From a virus, in IMG/VR virus record IMGVR_UViG_3300021963_000023, positions 124,001 to 188,000 of that record: 64,000 nucleotides of DNA; one strand, given 5' to 3'. Position numbers and translations under genes: made by a program. Shown one piece after another: positions 46,530 through 53,969 of this stretch (the stretch's first letter is position 1; each line of letters opens with the position of its first letter). The notes under the pieces are model-generated. The model made no database searches. It was not told the DNA's origin and saw only the letters and a list, made by a program, of their open reading frames with translations.

Positions 46530-47201
46530 ATGACACCTAAAGATTTAAATAGTTTTGGTCTATATGCTAAAGACCGTGGGATTAGTTCCCTTGATATGCA
46601 TTATTTTAATAAGAATGTAGAAAATAGTTTAACACCATATATTCTTGAAGAAAGAACTTTGAATGTTACTGTTATGGATGTATTCAGCCGATTGATGATG
46701 GAAAGAATTATATGGGTGGCCGGTGAAGTTAATGACCATATGTCTACGGTTGTGCAAGCTCAATTAATGTTTCTGGATAGTTTAGACAACAATGATATCA
46801 CTATACATATTGATAGCCCAGGTGGTTCTGTTAAATCAGGGTTATCTATGGTTGATGTCATGGAGTACATTAAATCTGATATTAGAACAATCAATACCGG
46901 TATGGCAGCATCAATGGGATCTATCCTATTAGGTGCAGGAACAAAAGGTAAACGCGGATCATTGAGATTTTCTAGAACGATGCTACATCAATCATCTGGT
47001 GGGTTTAGAGGAAATATTCAAGATGCCAAAATTGATATGGTAGAGTGGGAAAAATTAAATAATATTTTATTTGATTTGTTAGGTACTTATTGTGGTAAGA
47101 CCGGTGATCAAGTTAAACAAGATGCCACTAGAGACTTATGGTTAGATTCTCAAGACGCTTTATCATATGGAATCATTGATGAAATAGTTAAGAAGAAATA
47201 A
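46530..47201 (+). CDS. ClpP-like serine protease
   Basis: 223 aa from ATG 46530 (a TTG at 46509 lies in the promoter-like sequence). The triad is intact: S128 (GMAASMGS), H153 (TMLHQSS) and D202 (ATRDLWL). The spacings 25 and 49 equal those of E. coli ClpP (97-122-171). IHIDSPGGSVKSG is the oxyanion region. It lacks a visible pro-peptide of bacterial type. It could degrade host proteins with host ClpX, or serve in head maturation as some phage ClpP-like proteases do. No ClpX is seen here. Confidence 0.9.
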   Translation: MTPKDLNSFGLYAKDRGISSLDMHYFNKNVENSLTPYILEERTLNVTVMDVFSRLMMERIIWVAGEVNDHMSTVVQAQLMFLDSLDNNDITIHIDSPGGSVKSGLSMVDVMEYIKSDIRTINTGMAASMGSILLGAGTKGKRGSLRFSRTMLHQSSGGFRGNIQDAKIDMVEWEKLNNILFDLLGTYCGKTGDQVKQDATRDLWLDSQDALSYGIIDEIVKKK

Positions 47202-47230
47202 TAATTTTTTTATCTTCATTTTTTAGTCTG

Positions 47231-47262
47231 AGGGGAGTCTTAAAAAGGCTTCCCTTTTTTTT
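47231..47262 (+). terminator. Rho-independent terminator
   Basis: The stem AGGGGAGTC (47231-47239) / GGCTTCCCT (47247-47255), 9 bp with two wobble pairs, is followed by a T run. Confidence 0.85.
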
Positions 47263-47272
47263 ATTTTATTCA

Positions 47273-47378
47273 TATACTTATAATAGACCTTGTGGTTGAA
47301 GTCGAAGTGTCCTTGAGGCATTTGAGTTGGAATTGATACCAACGAATTCGGGTTCAAATACAAAAAAATATAAGGAAA
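47273..47378 (+). promoter_or_regulatory. Promoter and structured leader of the zinc-ribbon gene
   Basis: A promoter-like ACTTATAATAG (47276-47286) is followed by about 90 nt of leader with a less biased base composition. It includes a hairpin GTTGG / CCAAC with an 8-nt loop (about 47325-47342). Most leaders in this window are under 40 nt, so this one may hold an RNA regulatory element. I recognise no known riboswitch. Confidence 0.35.
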
Positions 47379-48182
47379 ATGAAAATAAGAATTTCAGCTA
47401 ACACTGGTCTATTCGCTACATCATTAGCAAGACCAGAGTCTTACATTACCAAGGGTAAAAAAAGACTTAAACAAAACACAGATACCGTTTATCTTAAAAA
47501 CGGGGATGAGTTCGAAATCGAACTTTACAATCCCACACAAAATAAAGTTTTAGCAAAAATCGAGTTGAATGGTAATTCCATTGGTAATGGTATTATACTT
47601 CGTCCTGGTGAACGTGTATTCCTAGAAAGGTACTTGGATGAGGCAAAGAAGTTTTTGTTCGACACGTATGTTGTAAACGGGGATAATAATGAAGTACAAC
47701 AAGCTATCGCCAACAATGGTGACGTTGTTATTAAATTCTATGATGAGGTAAAGATATCAACATATAATATTAATAGCGGTACCATAACACTTAATAACCC
47801 AAATTTTGGTTGGGGAAGTACAACAACTGGTAGTCCATGGTATGGTAATTCAACATTTACAACGTCAGGAACAAACGTGTATTATAATTCCACATTAACA
47901 AGTGGTACTAATTCATTTTTTAATAATGATAATAAAATAAAGAAATCATCAAGACAAGTTGAAACTGGTAGGGTGGAAAAAGGGATGGATTCAAGCCAAT
48001 CCTTTACGTATGATAATTCATCATTTAATACGTACCCATTGGCCACCAATTGGTGGAAAATTAAGCCAGAATCAACTAAGTTAAAAACCATAGAAGATTT
48101 GATCACATATTGCGGGGAATGCGGCAGTAAAAAGAAAAAAGATAACCATAAGTTTTGTCCACATTGCGGGTCAAAATTCTAA
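47379..48182 (+). CDS. Beta-rich protein with C-terminal zinc ribbon
   Basis: 267 aa. The N-terminal 130 residues are a beta domain (KIRISANTGLFATSLARPES, VLAKIELNGNSIGNGIILRP, LERYLDEAKKFLFDTYVV). The middle is Gly/Ser/Thr/Asn-rich (FGWGSTTTGSPWYGNS). The C-terminus has a zinc ribbon: YCGECGS then FCPHCGSKF. It is transcribed alone between two terminators, with a long leader. Partner and function are unknown; single-transcript control suggests a protein needed in quantity or at a set time. Confidence 0.7.
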   Translation: MKIRISANTGLFATSLARPESYITKGKKRLKQNTDTVYLKNGDEFEIELYNPTQNKVLAKIELNGNSIGNGIILRPGERVFLERYLDEAKKFLFDTYVVNGDNNEVQQAIANNGDVVIKFYDEVKISTYNINSGTITLNNPNFGWGSTTTGSPWYGNSTFTTSGTNVYYNSTLTSGTNSFFNNDNKIKKSSRQVETGRVEKGMDSSQSFTYDNSSFNTYPLATNWWKIKPESTKLKTIEDLITYCGECGSKKKKDNHKFCPHCGSKF

Positions 48183-48207
48183 TAAATTAATCACAAGGTC
48201 TTACTTT

Positions 48208-48231
48208 GAGGTCGCTTTTCGCGACCTCTTT
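48208..48231 (+). terminator. Terminator-like hairpin
   Basis: A perfect 8-bp stem GAGGTCGC / GCGACCTC with a TTTTC loop, then only TTTG. The T run is short and runs directly into the next promoter-like motif. Confidence 0.65.
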
Positions 48232-48232
48232 G

Positions 48233-48240
48233 TATTTATA
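48233..48240 (+). promoter_or_regulatory. Late-promoter-like motif
   Basis: TATTTATA followed by GTAAAA, 13 nt before ATG 48254. It is the only exact copy outside the tail block and sits before a lysis-like membrane cassette. Confidence 0.4.
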
Positions 48241-48253
48241 GTAAAAGATAAAC

Positions 48254-48592
48254 ATGAAGACCAACAAAACAAACATTTTATTAGTATTAATAGCTTGTTT
48301 AGCGGCATATAGTATTTTCCAAGGAAGTAAGATTAGAACCGATGTAGCCGGATATAATACTAAAATTGATTCGCTTCAAACTCAAATTGACTCAGTTCAG
48401 ATAGTCAATGAAAAATTAACTGAACAAATTTTTACTATTGATAAGGAGATCGATAAAGTAGATGCCAATGTCAATAATGTAACTAAAAACATAACTATTA
48501 TTAAAAACCAAACAAATGAAAAAATTGATTCTGTTAGCAATTATAACTTTAGTGACCTTGAAAAGTTTTTCACAGACCGTTACAAAAACTAA
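48254..48592 (+). CDS. Inner-membrane coiled-coil protein, i-spanin-like
   Basis: 112 aa: N-terminal membrane anchor (residues 7-24, ILLVLIACLAAYSIFQ), then a coiled coil (YNTKIDSLQTQIDSVQIV, VNEKLTEQIFTIDKEID). That layout is the Rz-type i-spanin, which links inner to outer membrane to finish lysis. Its 3' end overlaps the next membrane gene by 77 nt in another frame, as spanin pairs often do. No conserved sequence proves this, so the call rests on topology and nesting. Confidence 0.5.
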   Translation: MKTNKTNILLVLIACLAAYSIFQGSKIRTDVAGYNTKIDSLQTQIDSVQIVNEKLTEQIFTIDKEIDKVDANVNNVTKNITIIKNQTNEKIDSVSNYNFSDLEKFFTDRYKN

Positions 48593-48932
48593 CGTAGACA
48601 CTATCGTGGCGTTAAAAGTGCCAGTAGCAAAGCTTGTAATAAAAGACTTAATTAAAGGTGATGGTGCAATAGCTGAGATCCACGAATTAACCAAGGTTGT
48701 ATCATTAAAGGATGAGCAAATTGGGTTATTTAAACAAAAAGACTCCCTAAAAGACCAGAAAATTGGTAACCTAGAGGTTATCATCACTAAGAAAGATGAA
48801 CAATTTTCCTTAGAAAGAATGAAGTCTGAAAGTTTATTAAAAGAATTAAAAGGTCAAAGAACAAAAACGTTCTTTTATAAGGTTGGATCATTTGTTGGGA
48901 TTATAGCAACATCATTATTATTGCTTAAGTAA
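48516..48932 (+). CDS. Secreted coiled-coil protein with C-terminal TM (nested)
   Basis: 138 aa. The N-terminus is a signal peptide (MKKLILLAIITLVTLKSFSQ), ending in the SFSQ seen in Bacteroidota secreted proteins. It has no lipobox Cys. A coiled coil follows (LKDEQIGLFKQKDSLKDQKI), with a C-terminal TM (VGSFVGIIATSLLLLK). Signal plus C-terminal TM resembles a unimolecular-spanin-like or membrane-bridging layout. It begins inside the previous gene. Confidence 0.55.
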   Translation: MKKLILLAIITLVTLKSFSQTVTKTNVDTIVALKVPVAKLVIKDLIKGDGAIAEIHELTKVVSLKDEQIGLFKQKDSLKDQKIGNLEVIITKKDEQFSLERMKSESLLKELKGQRTKTFFYKVGSFVGIIATSLLLLK

Positions 48933-48933
48933 T

Positions 48934-49578
48934 ATGAAAAAATTATTAGACGTTCGTAATATTTTAATAGTAACATTAGCAGCATCCACGGCGCTGGTGG
49001 CTATAAATCCAAGGGGAATTATGCCAAACAGAACGGTGTATCATCAAAAAATAGACTCTATTCCTTATCCTGTCCATGATACTGTTCCCTATGAGGTTCA
49101 GGTCGAGGTAGAAGTTGAGGTCCCAGTTGAGGTTCAAGTTGAGAAACTAGTTGAAGTTCCGGTGTATCAAAAAATTGATACCGCTGAGATTTTAAAGGTA
49201 TACACAGCAAAAACCGAACATAAAGATGTTATTAAACTTCCAAATAATCAAGGAACCGTTGCTGTTACTGATGTTATTTCTGAAAATAAGGTGGTATCTA
49301 GAACTATTGATAGTGAAATTAAACCCAAAACGGTTAAGGATACCATTTATACCCAAGAACCACCTAAAACAACTTATTATTTAGGGTTTGATGGTAAATT
49401 TGACGACCCTAACTATATTAAACTTCTTGGAGTTGGCTTTATAATTAAAGACAAAAAAGAAAGAATTTATAGAATCACTGGCGGTGTTGAAAATAGGATC
49501 TCAATAGATAGAACAACCGGTGGTTTCACTCCATATATTGGTGGTGGGGTTTACTGGAAAATCGGCAGTAAAAAATAA
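48934..49578 (+). CDS. Membrane-anchored protein with Val-Glu repeats
   Basis: 214 aa: N-terminal TM anchor (about 9-24, ILIVTLAASTALVAIN), an extended Val/Glu/Pro repeat segment (about 50-78, EVQVEVEVEVPVEVQVEK), and a C-terminal beta domain (about 125-214, TTYYLGFDGKFDDP, TPYIGGGVYWKIGSKK) resembling a small outer-membrane-type barrel fragment. It is 1 nt after the previous gene and completes a three-gene envelope cassette. Function unknown; envelope bridging or lysis fits. Confidence 0.6.
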   Translation: MKKLLDVRNILIVTLAASTALVAINPRGIMPNRTVYHQKIDSIPYPVHDTVPYEVQVEVEVEVPVEVQVEKLVEVPVYQKIDTAEILKVYTAKTEHKDVIKLPNNQGTVAVTDVISENKVVSRTIDSEIKPKTVKDTIYTQEPPKTTYYLGFDGKFDDPNYIKLLGVGFIIKDKKERIYRITGGVENRISIDRTTGGFTPYIGGGVYWKIGSKK

Positions 49579-49611
49579 TTTAACATCTCTGTATTAAGAT
49601 GAATTTTATAC

Positions 49612-49620
49612 TTATATTTG
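49612..49620 (+). promoter_or_regulatory. Promoter-like motif TTATATTTG
   Basis: Ends 3 nt before ATG 49624. It includes TATATTTG, which matches the Bacteroidota -7 element TAnnTTTG. No clear -33 TTG is seen. Confidence 0.4.
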
Positions 49621-49623
49621 GGT

Positions 49624-50073
49624 ATGGGTTCATATATCCTTTTCATTTTTGGGGCGTTTGAAGATCACGACGATCTTGAATTTTTCTGTTTAGAGCACTT
49701 CACCAAGGTATCTGAATCTGGAATCAAATTTGTTATTGAAAGCGGTGGAAATTGTGTTATCATCTTTGATACTGAAAAAGATAAGGAAACACTATCTAAA
49801 GACGTTAAGGAAACGTTATCAATTGAACATATTAAATTTTATTTAATGTTTGAAAAAGACAAGGTGTTTCTTGCTGAATTACCCGAAAATCTAAATAATT
49901 TCATTTTTAAACCTGCAGAAACGGAAGACGATGACTCAATACCGTTCAAAATTAAAATAACATATATTGATACAAACTATGATTTGGACGACATATTAGA
50001 TAAGATCCAAGTCACCGGTATTGAGAGTTTAACAGAAGGAGAAAAAAAATTCTTGGACGAATTTGGAAAATAA
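49624..50073 (+). CDS. Hypothetical protein with DUF6576-like C-terminus
   Basis: 149 aa from ATG 49624 (the TTG at 49618 overlaps the promoter motif). It has an N-terminal alpha/beta part (YILFIFGAFEDHDDLEFFC), then an acidic linker and a last helix pair: DDILDKIQVTGIESLTEGEK then KFLDEFGK. This end resembles the short C-terminal module 'DeILDKI...G..SLT..Ek.fL' attached to rhomboid-type proteins of Bacteroidota (DUF6576). No rhomboid part is present. Role unknown. Confidence 0.55.
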   Translation: MGSYILFIFGAFEDHDDLEFFCLEHFTKVSESGIKFVIESGGNCVIIFDTEKDKETLSKDVKETLSIEHIKFYLMFEKDKVFLAELPENLNNFIFKPAETEDDDSIPFKIKITYIDTNYDLDDILDKIQVTGIESLTEGEKKFLDEFGK

Positions 50074-50111
50074 ATTTATTTTACGTATTTTAGCATAATA
50101 ATAACCTCTAC

Positions 50112-50924
50112 ATGAAAAAGTCTGCACCCATCGTTAAAACTGAAGAAATTCAGTACTACCTAAAGGATTTAAAGAGAATCCCTGTCATCTCTCACGAAAG
50201 AGAGTATGAAATTTTTAAAAGCTTAAAAGAAGACAAGGGTCTGAGTAAGACGGATCGACAGAAATTAATTGATGAGGTTATTACTGGTAACTTACGTTTT
50301 GTTATATCGGTGGCTAAAACATATCAGAATCAAGGATTAGATATTGGTGATTTAATATCTGAAGGTAATATTGGTTTAATAAAAGCAATTGAAAGATATG
50401 ATCTAACATCTGGATTTAAATTTATTTCATATGCGGTGTGGTGGATTAAACAACAGATATTATATTCATTAAATGAGTACTCAAGAACTATTAGAGTACC
50501 GTCTAATGTAATTCAAGATGCACAAAAAGCTAAAAAAATTGATGCTAAAGATGAGGACAAATATTTTATTGAATATTCTCAGGTTGCATTAACGGGTATC
50601 CCAACAACAATAGATTTATTCAGAGAAATAAATGAAGATGGTGACACATTAATAGAGATGATCGCCAACCCTAATTCTGAAATGCCAGATGCTATTGCGA
50701 ATAGTGCTGAAGATCTTAAGCATAGAATAAAGTATATGATGTCTTTTCTAGATGAAAGAGAACGGGCTATTATTGATGGTTATTTTGGACTACTTGGTAG
50801 TGAAAAAAATCTAGAAGATCTAGGTGAAGAGTTTGGTTGTACTAAAGAAAGAATTAGACAATTGAAGGATAAAGCAATAAAAAAACTTAGAAACGAGAGC
50901 TTTTCTCTCCTAAAATATTTATAA
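50112..50924 (+). CDS. RNA polymerase sigma-70 family sigma factor
   Basis: 270 aa. Region 1.2-like start (EIQYYLKDLKRIPVISHERE), region 2 (ITGNLRFVISVAKTYQNQGL, DIGDLISEGNIGLIKAIERYD, FKFISYAVWWIKQQI), region 3 (RTIRVPSNVIQDAQKAKKID), and region 4 with the HTH LEDLGEEFGCTKERIRQLKD. It has all of regions 2-4, unlike the short T4 gp55. It could direct host RNA polymerase to phage promoters, such as TATTTATA. It lies in the envelope/lysis-side region, 38 nt after the DUF6576-like gene. Confidence 0.92.
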   Translation: MKKSAPIVKTEEIQYYLKDLKRIPVISHEREYEIFKSLKEDKGLSKTDRQKLIDEVITGNLRFVISVAKTYQNQGLDIGDLISEGNIGLIKAIERYDLTSGFKFISYAVWWIKQQILYSLNEYSRTIRVPSNVIQDAQKAKKIDAKDEDKYFIEYSQVALTGIPTTIDLFREINEDGDTLIEMIANPNSEMPDAIANSAEDLKHRIKYMMSFLDERERAIIDGYFGLLGSEKNLEDLGEEFGCTKERIRQLKDKAIKKLRNESFSLLKYL

Positions 50925-50935
50925 ACTAAACAAAC

Positions 50936-51238
50936 ATGGAAAACATTATTGAATTAATAAAAAAACATAAGATTAAACTATTAACACTTTTAGTTGTAAT
51001 CTTCTTTTTTAAATCTTGTGGAGGCTCTCGTGATCTTAAAAATTTAAACAATAAACATAAGATTGAATTGGATGAGATTAAAAAAAATAATGAGTTAGAG
51101 AAAAATAAAGCATATAAAGAGGGACAAATTAATGCGTTTGATGTTGTCATTGATGACGTTTCAAAAATTGATAGACCACCTGTGTTAATGAATTTACATA
51201 ATAAGTGGATCAGTGATAGAGACAAAGTAAAAAAATAG
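50936..51238 (+). CDS. Small lipoprotein-like coiled-coil protein
   Basis: 100 aa. A hydrophobic N-terminal segment (LLTLLVVIFFFKSCGGS) ends in SCGG, a plausible lipobox of the Bacteroidota kind. A coiled-coil stretch follows (LNNKHKIELDEIKKNNELEK). If lipidated it could be an o-spanin-like partner of the membrane proteins at 48254 or 48516; if not, a type II membrane protein. Layout only. Confidence 0.5.
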   Translation: MENIIELIKKHKIKLLTLLVVIFFFKSCGGSRDLKNLNNKHKIELDEIKKNNELEKNKAYKEGQINAFDVVIDDVSKIDRPPVLMNLHNKWISDRDKVKK

Positions 51239-51243
51239 ATTAA

Positions 51244-52452
51244 ATGAAACATTGGATAGAGAAAAATTATAAAACATTAATAATTGCCGCGTTTTTGGTT
51301 CCGATCATTACTGTGGCAATTGTTTCTATTTCACACGTTACCAAATGGTATGGTATATCTAATCCAGTTAGCTGGGCTTTATATTTGTCTATTGGTATTG
51401 AAATAGCTGCGCTATCAGCATTAGCTGCAATATCTGCGAACATGGGTAACAAGGTATACTTCCCATTTGCGGTTGTGACAATAGTACAATTTATAGGTAA
51501 TATCTATTTTGCTTATTCATATATTGATATCAACGGACAACCATTTAAAGATTGGGTTGGTTTAGTTTCACCTCTAGTTGAATTTATGGGTGTTGAGGCA
51601 AACGACTTTGTGGGTCATAAAAGATTTCTTGCGTTTTTTGCTGGTGGTATGTTACCAATTATTTCTTTATCATTCCTTCACATGTTGGTCAAATTTACAG
51701 AAGAGGATAGAATGAGAGGGCTCGAAAATGATATTGATAAAAAAATTCAAGACAATGTTCTATCTGCTGATGTTGAAGATGAAAACAGTAGACTTAAATT
51801 ATCACAAAGAGATTTGGAAATCTTAGAAAAACATTTAGCTAATCCTAACCCACCAAATGAAGCACTAAAACAAGCGGCAGAAAAACATAGTGAGTTGTTT
51901 AAAGATAAACAAAGAGATTTGTTAGCTGAGATGATGCAAAATGATCAAGAGCTTGGTTTATATGATGAACCATTTGACAATCCATTAATTAAAGAAGATA
52001 AAGAAGATGTTTCTGATTGGGATGTAACCTTAATGGATGGATTAGATGAAGACGAATCATTCTTTACTGATGAGGAGATTGAAAATATTTTACAACAACA
52101 ACCAACAGAAGAGGAAGTACAACAAAATTTTTCCACTATAACCCCTAAAATTGAAAATAATTTCCAGCAAGATTTTGTTCCTGGGTTATCTGATGAGGAG
52201 GTAATGGAAATGAATCAAGATGAGTACGAAAGAAAATTAGATACAGATGATGATTTTGATGGGTTTGTTCCTGAACCATTTGCCACACCAGAAGAAGTTG
52301 AAAAATTTAATTTAGACGAATCAATTAAAGAATATTTTGATGAGAAGGAAGAAGACCCGGCAATAGAAATAATTGATAATGAGATTTTATCAGATGAGCT
52401 TTATGAAGAGGTTGACGATTCTGATGAGGATGACCTAAAAAAAAAATCATAG
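51244..52452 (+). CDS. Four-TM membrane protein with acidic cytoplasmic tail; -1 frameshift candidate
   Basis: 402 aa in the zero frame. TMs at about 12-32, 43-65, 72-92 and 133-157. Residues 170-402 are acidic and helical (EDRMRGLENDIDKKIQD, DEEIENILQQQPTEEEVQ). The zero-frame stop (52450) comes right after CTA-AAA-AAA-AAA, an A10 run. In the -1 frame the sequence stays open for 79 more codons (52446-52682), encoding a Pro/Thr-rich tail like the fibre linkers. So the full product is probably longer by slippage, or the run is mis-sequenced. Family not recognised. Confidence 0.7.
   Translation: MKHWIEKNYKTLIIAAFLVPIITVAIVSISHVTKWYGISNPVSWALYLSIGIEIAALSALAAISANMGNKVYFPFAVVTIVQFIGNIYFAYSYIDINGQPFKDWVGLVSPLVEFMGVEANDFVGHKRFLAFFAGGMLPIISLSFLHMLVKFTEEDRMRGLENDIDKKIQDNVLSADVEDENSRLKLSQRDLEILEKHLANPNPPNEALKQAAEKHSELFKDKQRDLLAEMMQNDQELGLYDEPFDNPLIKEDKEDVSDWDVTLMDGLDEDESFFTDEEIENILQQQPTEEEVQQNFSTITPKIENNFQQDFVPGLSDEEVMEMNQDEYERKLDTDDDFDGFVPEPFATPEEVEKFNLDESIKEYFDEKEEDPAIEIIDNEILSDELYEEVDDSDEDDLKKKS
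52437..52446 (+). promoter_or_regulatory. A10 slippery run at the frameshift
   Basis: The run reads CTA-AAA-AAA-AAA in the zero frame. It supports -1 ribosomal slippage or polymerase slippage. Confidence 0.6.
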
Positions 52453-52685
52453 AGAGTCCTTTACCTACAGAAACACCTTTACCCACGGAAACATTAAACC
52501 CAACTAGTACACCAGAACCAACTAGTACAATGTTTCCAACTGATACACCAGTACCAACGCCAACATTAACGGAGACGCCAACTCCAACACCAACAAATTT
52601 TGTTGAAGACACACCAAGGATATTAATTGGTGGTTTTAAAACGATACAAAGAAATGTTAGAAATTCTAGACGCAGGAGCTTTTAA
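52446..52685 (+). CDS. -1 frame Pro/Thr-rich extension of the four-TM protein
   Basis: 79 codons and a TAA. It reads as ESPLPTETPLPTETLN, then PTSTPEPTSTMFPTDTPVPT and a TPTPTNFVEDTPRILIGG segment, ending RNSRRRSF. No start codon lies before the Pro/Thr part in this frame, so it can only be made by shifting from the upstream gene (or an internal ATG at about 52530). It overlaps the next gene's start (52654). Pro/Thr words are rare outside the fibre genes of this window, so coding is likely. Confidence 0.65.
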   Translation: MIESPLPTETPLPTETLNPTSTPEPTSTMFPTDTPVPTPTLTETPTPTPTNFVEDTPRILIGGFKTIQRNVRNSRRRSF

Positions 52686-53268
52686 ACCCAAAACAAAAAA
52701 TAAGAAATATAAGAAATCACAAATCCTTTTATATGACACTAAAAGGAAATATGATGATTTTATTAAAATGTTAAAATATAGAAGAAATGGGAATTATGAT
52801 GACATCCCTCATTTTTGTGTTACAAAAAGTGGTAAGGTTTATAAAATATTGGACCCCGAATATTCTTCAACAACTTTTAACAATAATAATGTAGATCGAA
52901 AGCAAATTAAAATTGCGGTTGAAAATCTGGGGTGGTTAAATAAAAATACAATCACCGGGGTATATAACAACTGGATTAATGACCCATTTAGGGGCACGCC
53001 ACACGTTAGAGGATGGAGAGGATACTTCTATTGGGATTTGTACACAGAAGACCAATTAAACACCTTAGCTGAGCTTTGTTTTGTACTATGTGTTAAATAT
53101 AGTATTACCTATCGCTGCGTCCCATCGTCAGGATATATTGAAAACGCAAAAAACATTGATGGAATAGTCAGTAAATCAAATTTCTTTGATATTTATACAG
53201 ATATAAACCCTTCGTTTAATTTTAATATATTTGAAGAAAATGTCAAACAAGCAGAATCTAGGATATGA
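52654..53268 (+). CDS. Amidase-like (N-acetylmuramoyl-L-alanine amidase fold) protein
   Basis: 204 aa from ATG 52654; a TTG at 52627 is less likely. The layout follows amidase_2/T7-lysozyme proteins: IPHFCVTKSGKVYKILD (first His), IKIAVENLGWL, DLYTEDQLNTLAELCFVLCV (a helix packed on the core), SYTYR-like strand and the end SKSNFFDIYTDINPSF. The second zinc His expected in 'gH...' near SSGYIENAKNIDG is Tyr here, so the classical zinc site is not complete. It may be the endolysin or a structural relative. Confidence 0.5.
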   Translation: MLEILDAGAFKPKTKNKKYKKSQILLYDTKRKYDDFIKMLKYRRNGNYDDIPHFCVTKSGKVYKILDPEYSSTTFNNNNVDRKQIKIAVENLGWLNKNTITGVYNNWINDPFRGTPHVRGWRGYFYWDLYTEDQLNTLAELCFVLCVKYSITYRCVPSSGYIENAKNIDGIVSKSNFFDIYTDINPSFNFNIFEENVKQAESRI

Positions 53269-53728
53269 TGGTATAAAAAGGATGCTCAATACAATGAGAA
53301 CCCTTAGTGAAAACACAGCATCAAAAGCAATCCTAAAAGAAGAAGAAGAACAGAAAGTAAACAACTTAGTAATAGGTAATAACGTTGAAATCAAAGTCCA
53401 TAGCTCAGACCAACAAGATCTTGAGGTAACTGAGGAAGAAAAAAACTCCCTAAATCAATTAATTGAGAACTTTAAGACTCAGGTTAGCGAAATCGCATCC
53501 TTTGATGAGGGATTTAATATATACACCAATAGTGTTAGATTAGATGGCTCGGTAGGTGAGGATCTAGGCTTTGTATTTATTGCTGGTGAAGAAAGAGGCT
53601 TGTACATTAATGCTGATATGTTGAAAATGGATAACGAAATGGCTTCAGTATTGGAAAAACTAAATAAGTTTCAACACACATATGAAGATGTGGTTAATGA
53701 AATGATGAATACCAGAAAAACAAATTAA
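53240..53728 (+). CDS. Virion-associated-like hypothetical protein
   Basis: 162 aa from ATG 53240 (TTG 53231 is an alternative). It overlaps the amidase-like gene by 29 nt. N-terminal basic helix (LGYDGIKRMLNTMRTLSENT), acidic linker, then an alpha/beta part (VRLDGSVGEDLGFVFIAGEE) and C-terminal helix. No family recognised. The following genes suggest a head or internal protein set. Confidence 0.55.
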   Translation: MSNKQNLGYDGIKRMLNTMRTLSENTASKAILKEEEEQKVNNLVIGNNVEIKVHSSDQQDLEVTEEEKNSLNQLIENFKTQVSEIASFDEGFNIYTNSVRLDGSVGEDLGFVFIAGEERGLYINADMLKMDNEMASVLEKLNKFQHTYEDVVNEMMNTRKTN

Positions 53729-53729
53729 A

Positions 53730-53969
53730 ATGGCTTTAAATAACGAAGATAAAAAAGAGATAGAAAAAATTGTTAAGAAGGAAATTACAAACTTCTTAGA
53801 CACAACTAAAGCTCATGACATTGTTGTTAAAATCATTCAAAAAGAGCTGGGTGTTAGAAAAATCGATGATAAAATTATTGATCTATCAACTAAGGTTGTT
53901 GTTGAGTTGTTCAAGACTTTATGGCAAAGAAAAGGATTCTGGGAGTCTGCTCTTAAAAGCGTAAAATAA
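53730..53969 (+). CDS. Small helical hypothetical protein
   Basis: 79 aa, all-helical and charged (KKEIEKIVKKEITNFLDTT, KIIDLSTKVVVELFKTLWQR). It starts 1 nt after the previous gene; its last base is the first of the next ATG (TAATG). No family recognised. The coupling to the two neighbours suggests one functional unit, probably virion or assembly related. Confidence 0.6.
   Translation: MALNNEDKKEIEKIVKKEITNFLDTTKAHDIVVKIIQKELGVRKIDDKIIDLSTKVVVELFKTLWQRKGFWESALKSVK

Noticed and set aside
47300-47378. tRNA-like GGGTTCAAAT (T-loop-like) word in the leader
   Set aside because: The flanking bases do not form a T-stem, and no acceptor or anticodon stems could be drawn.
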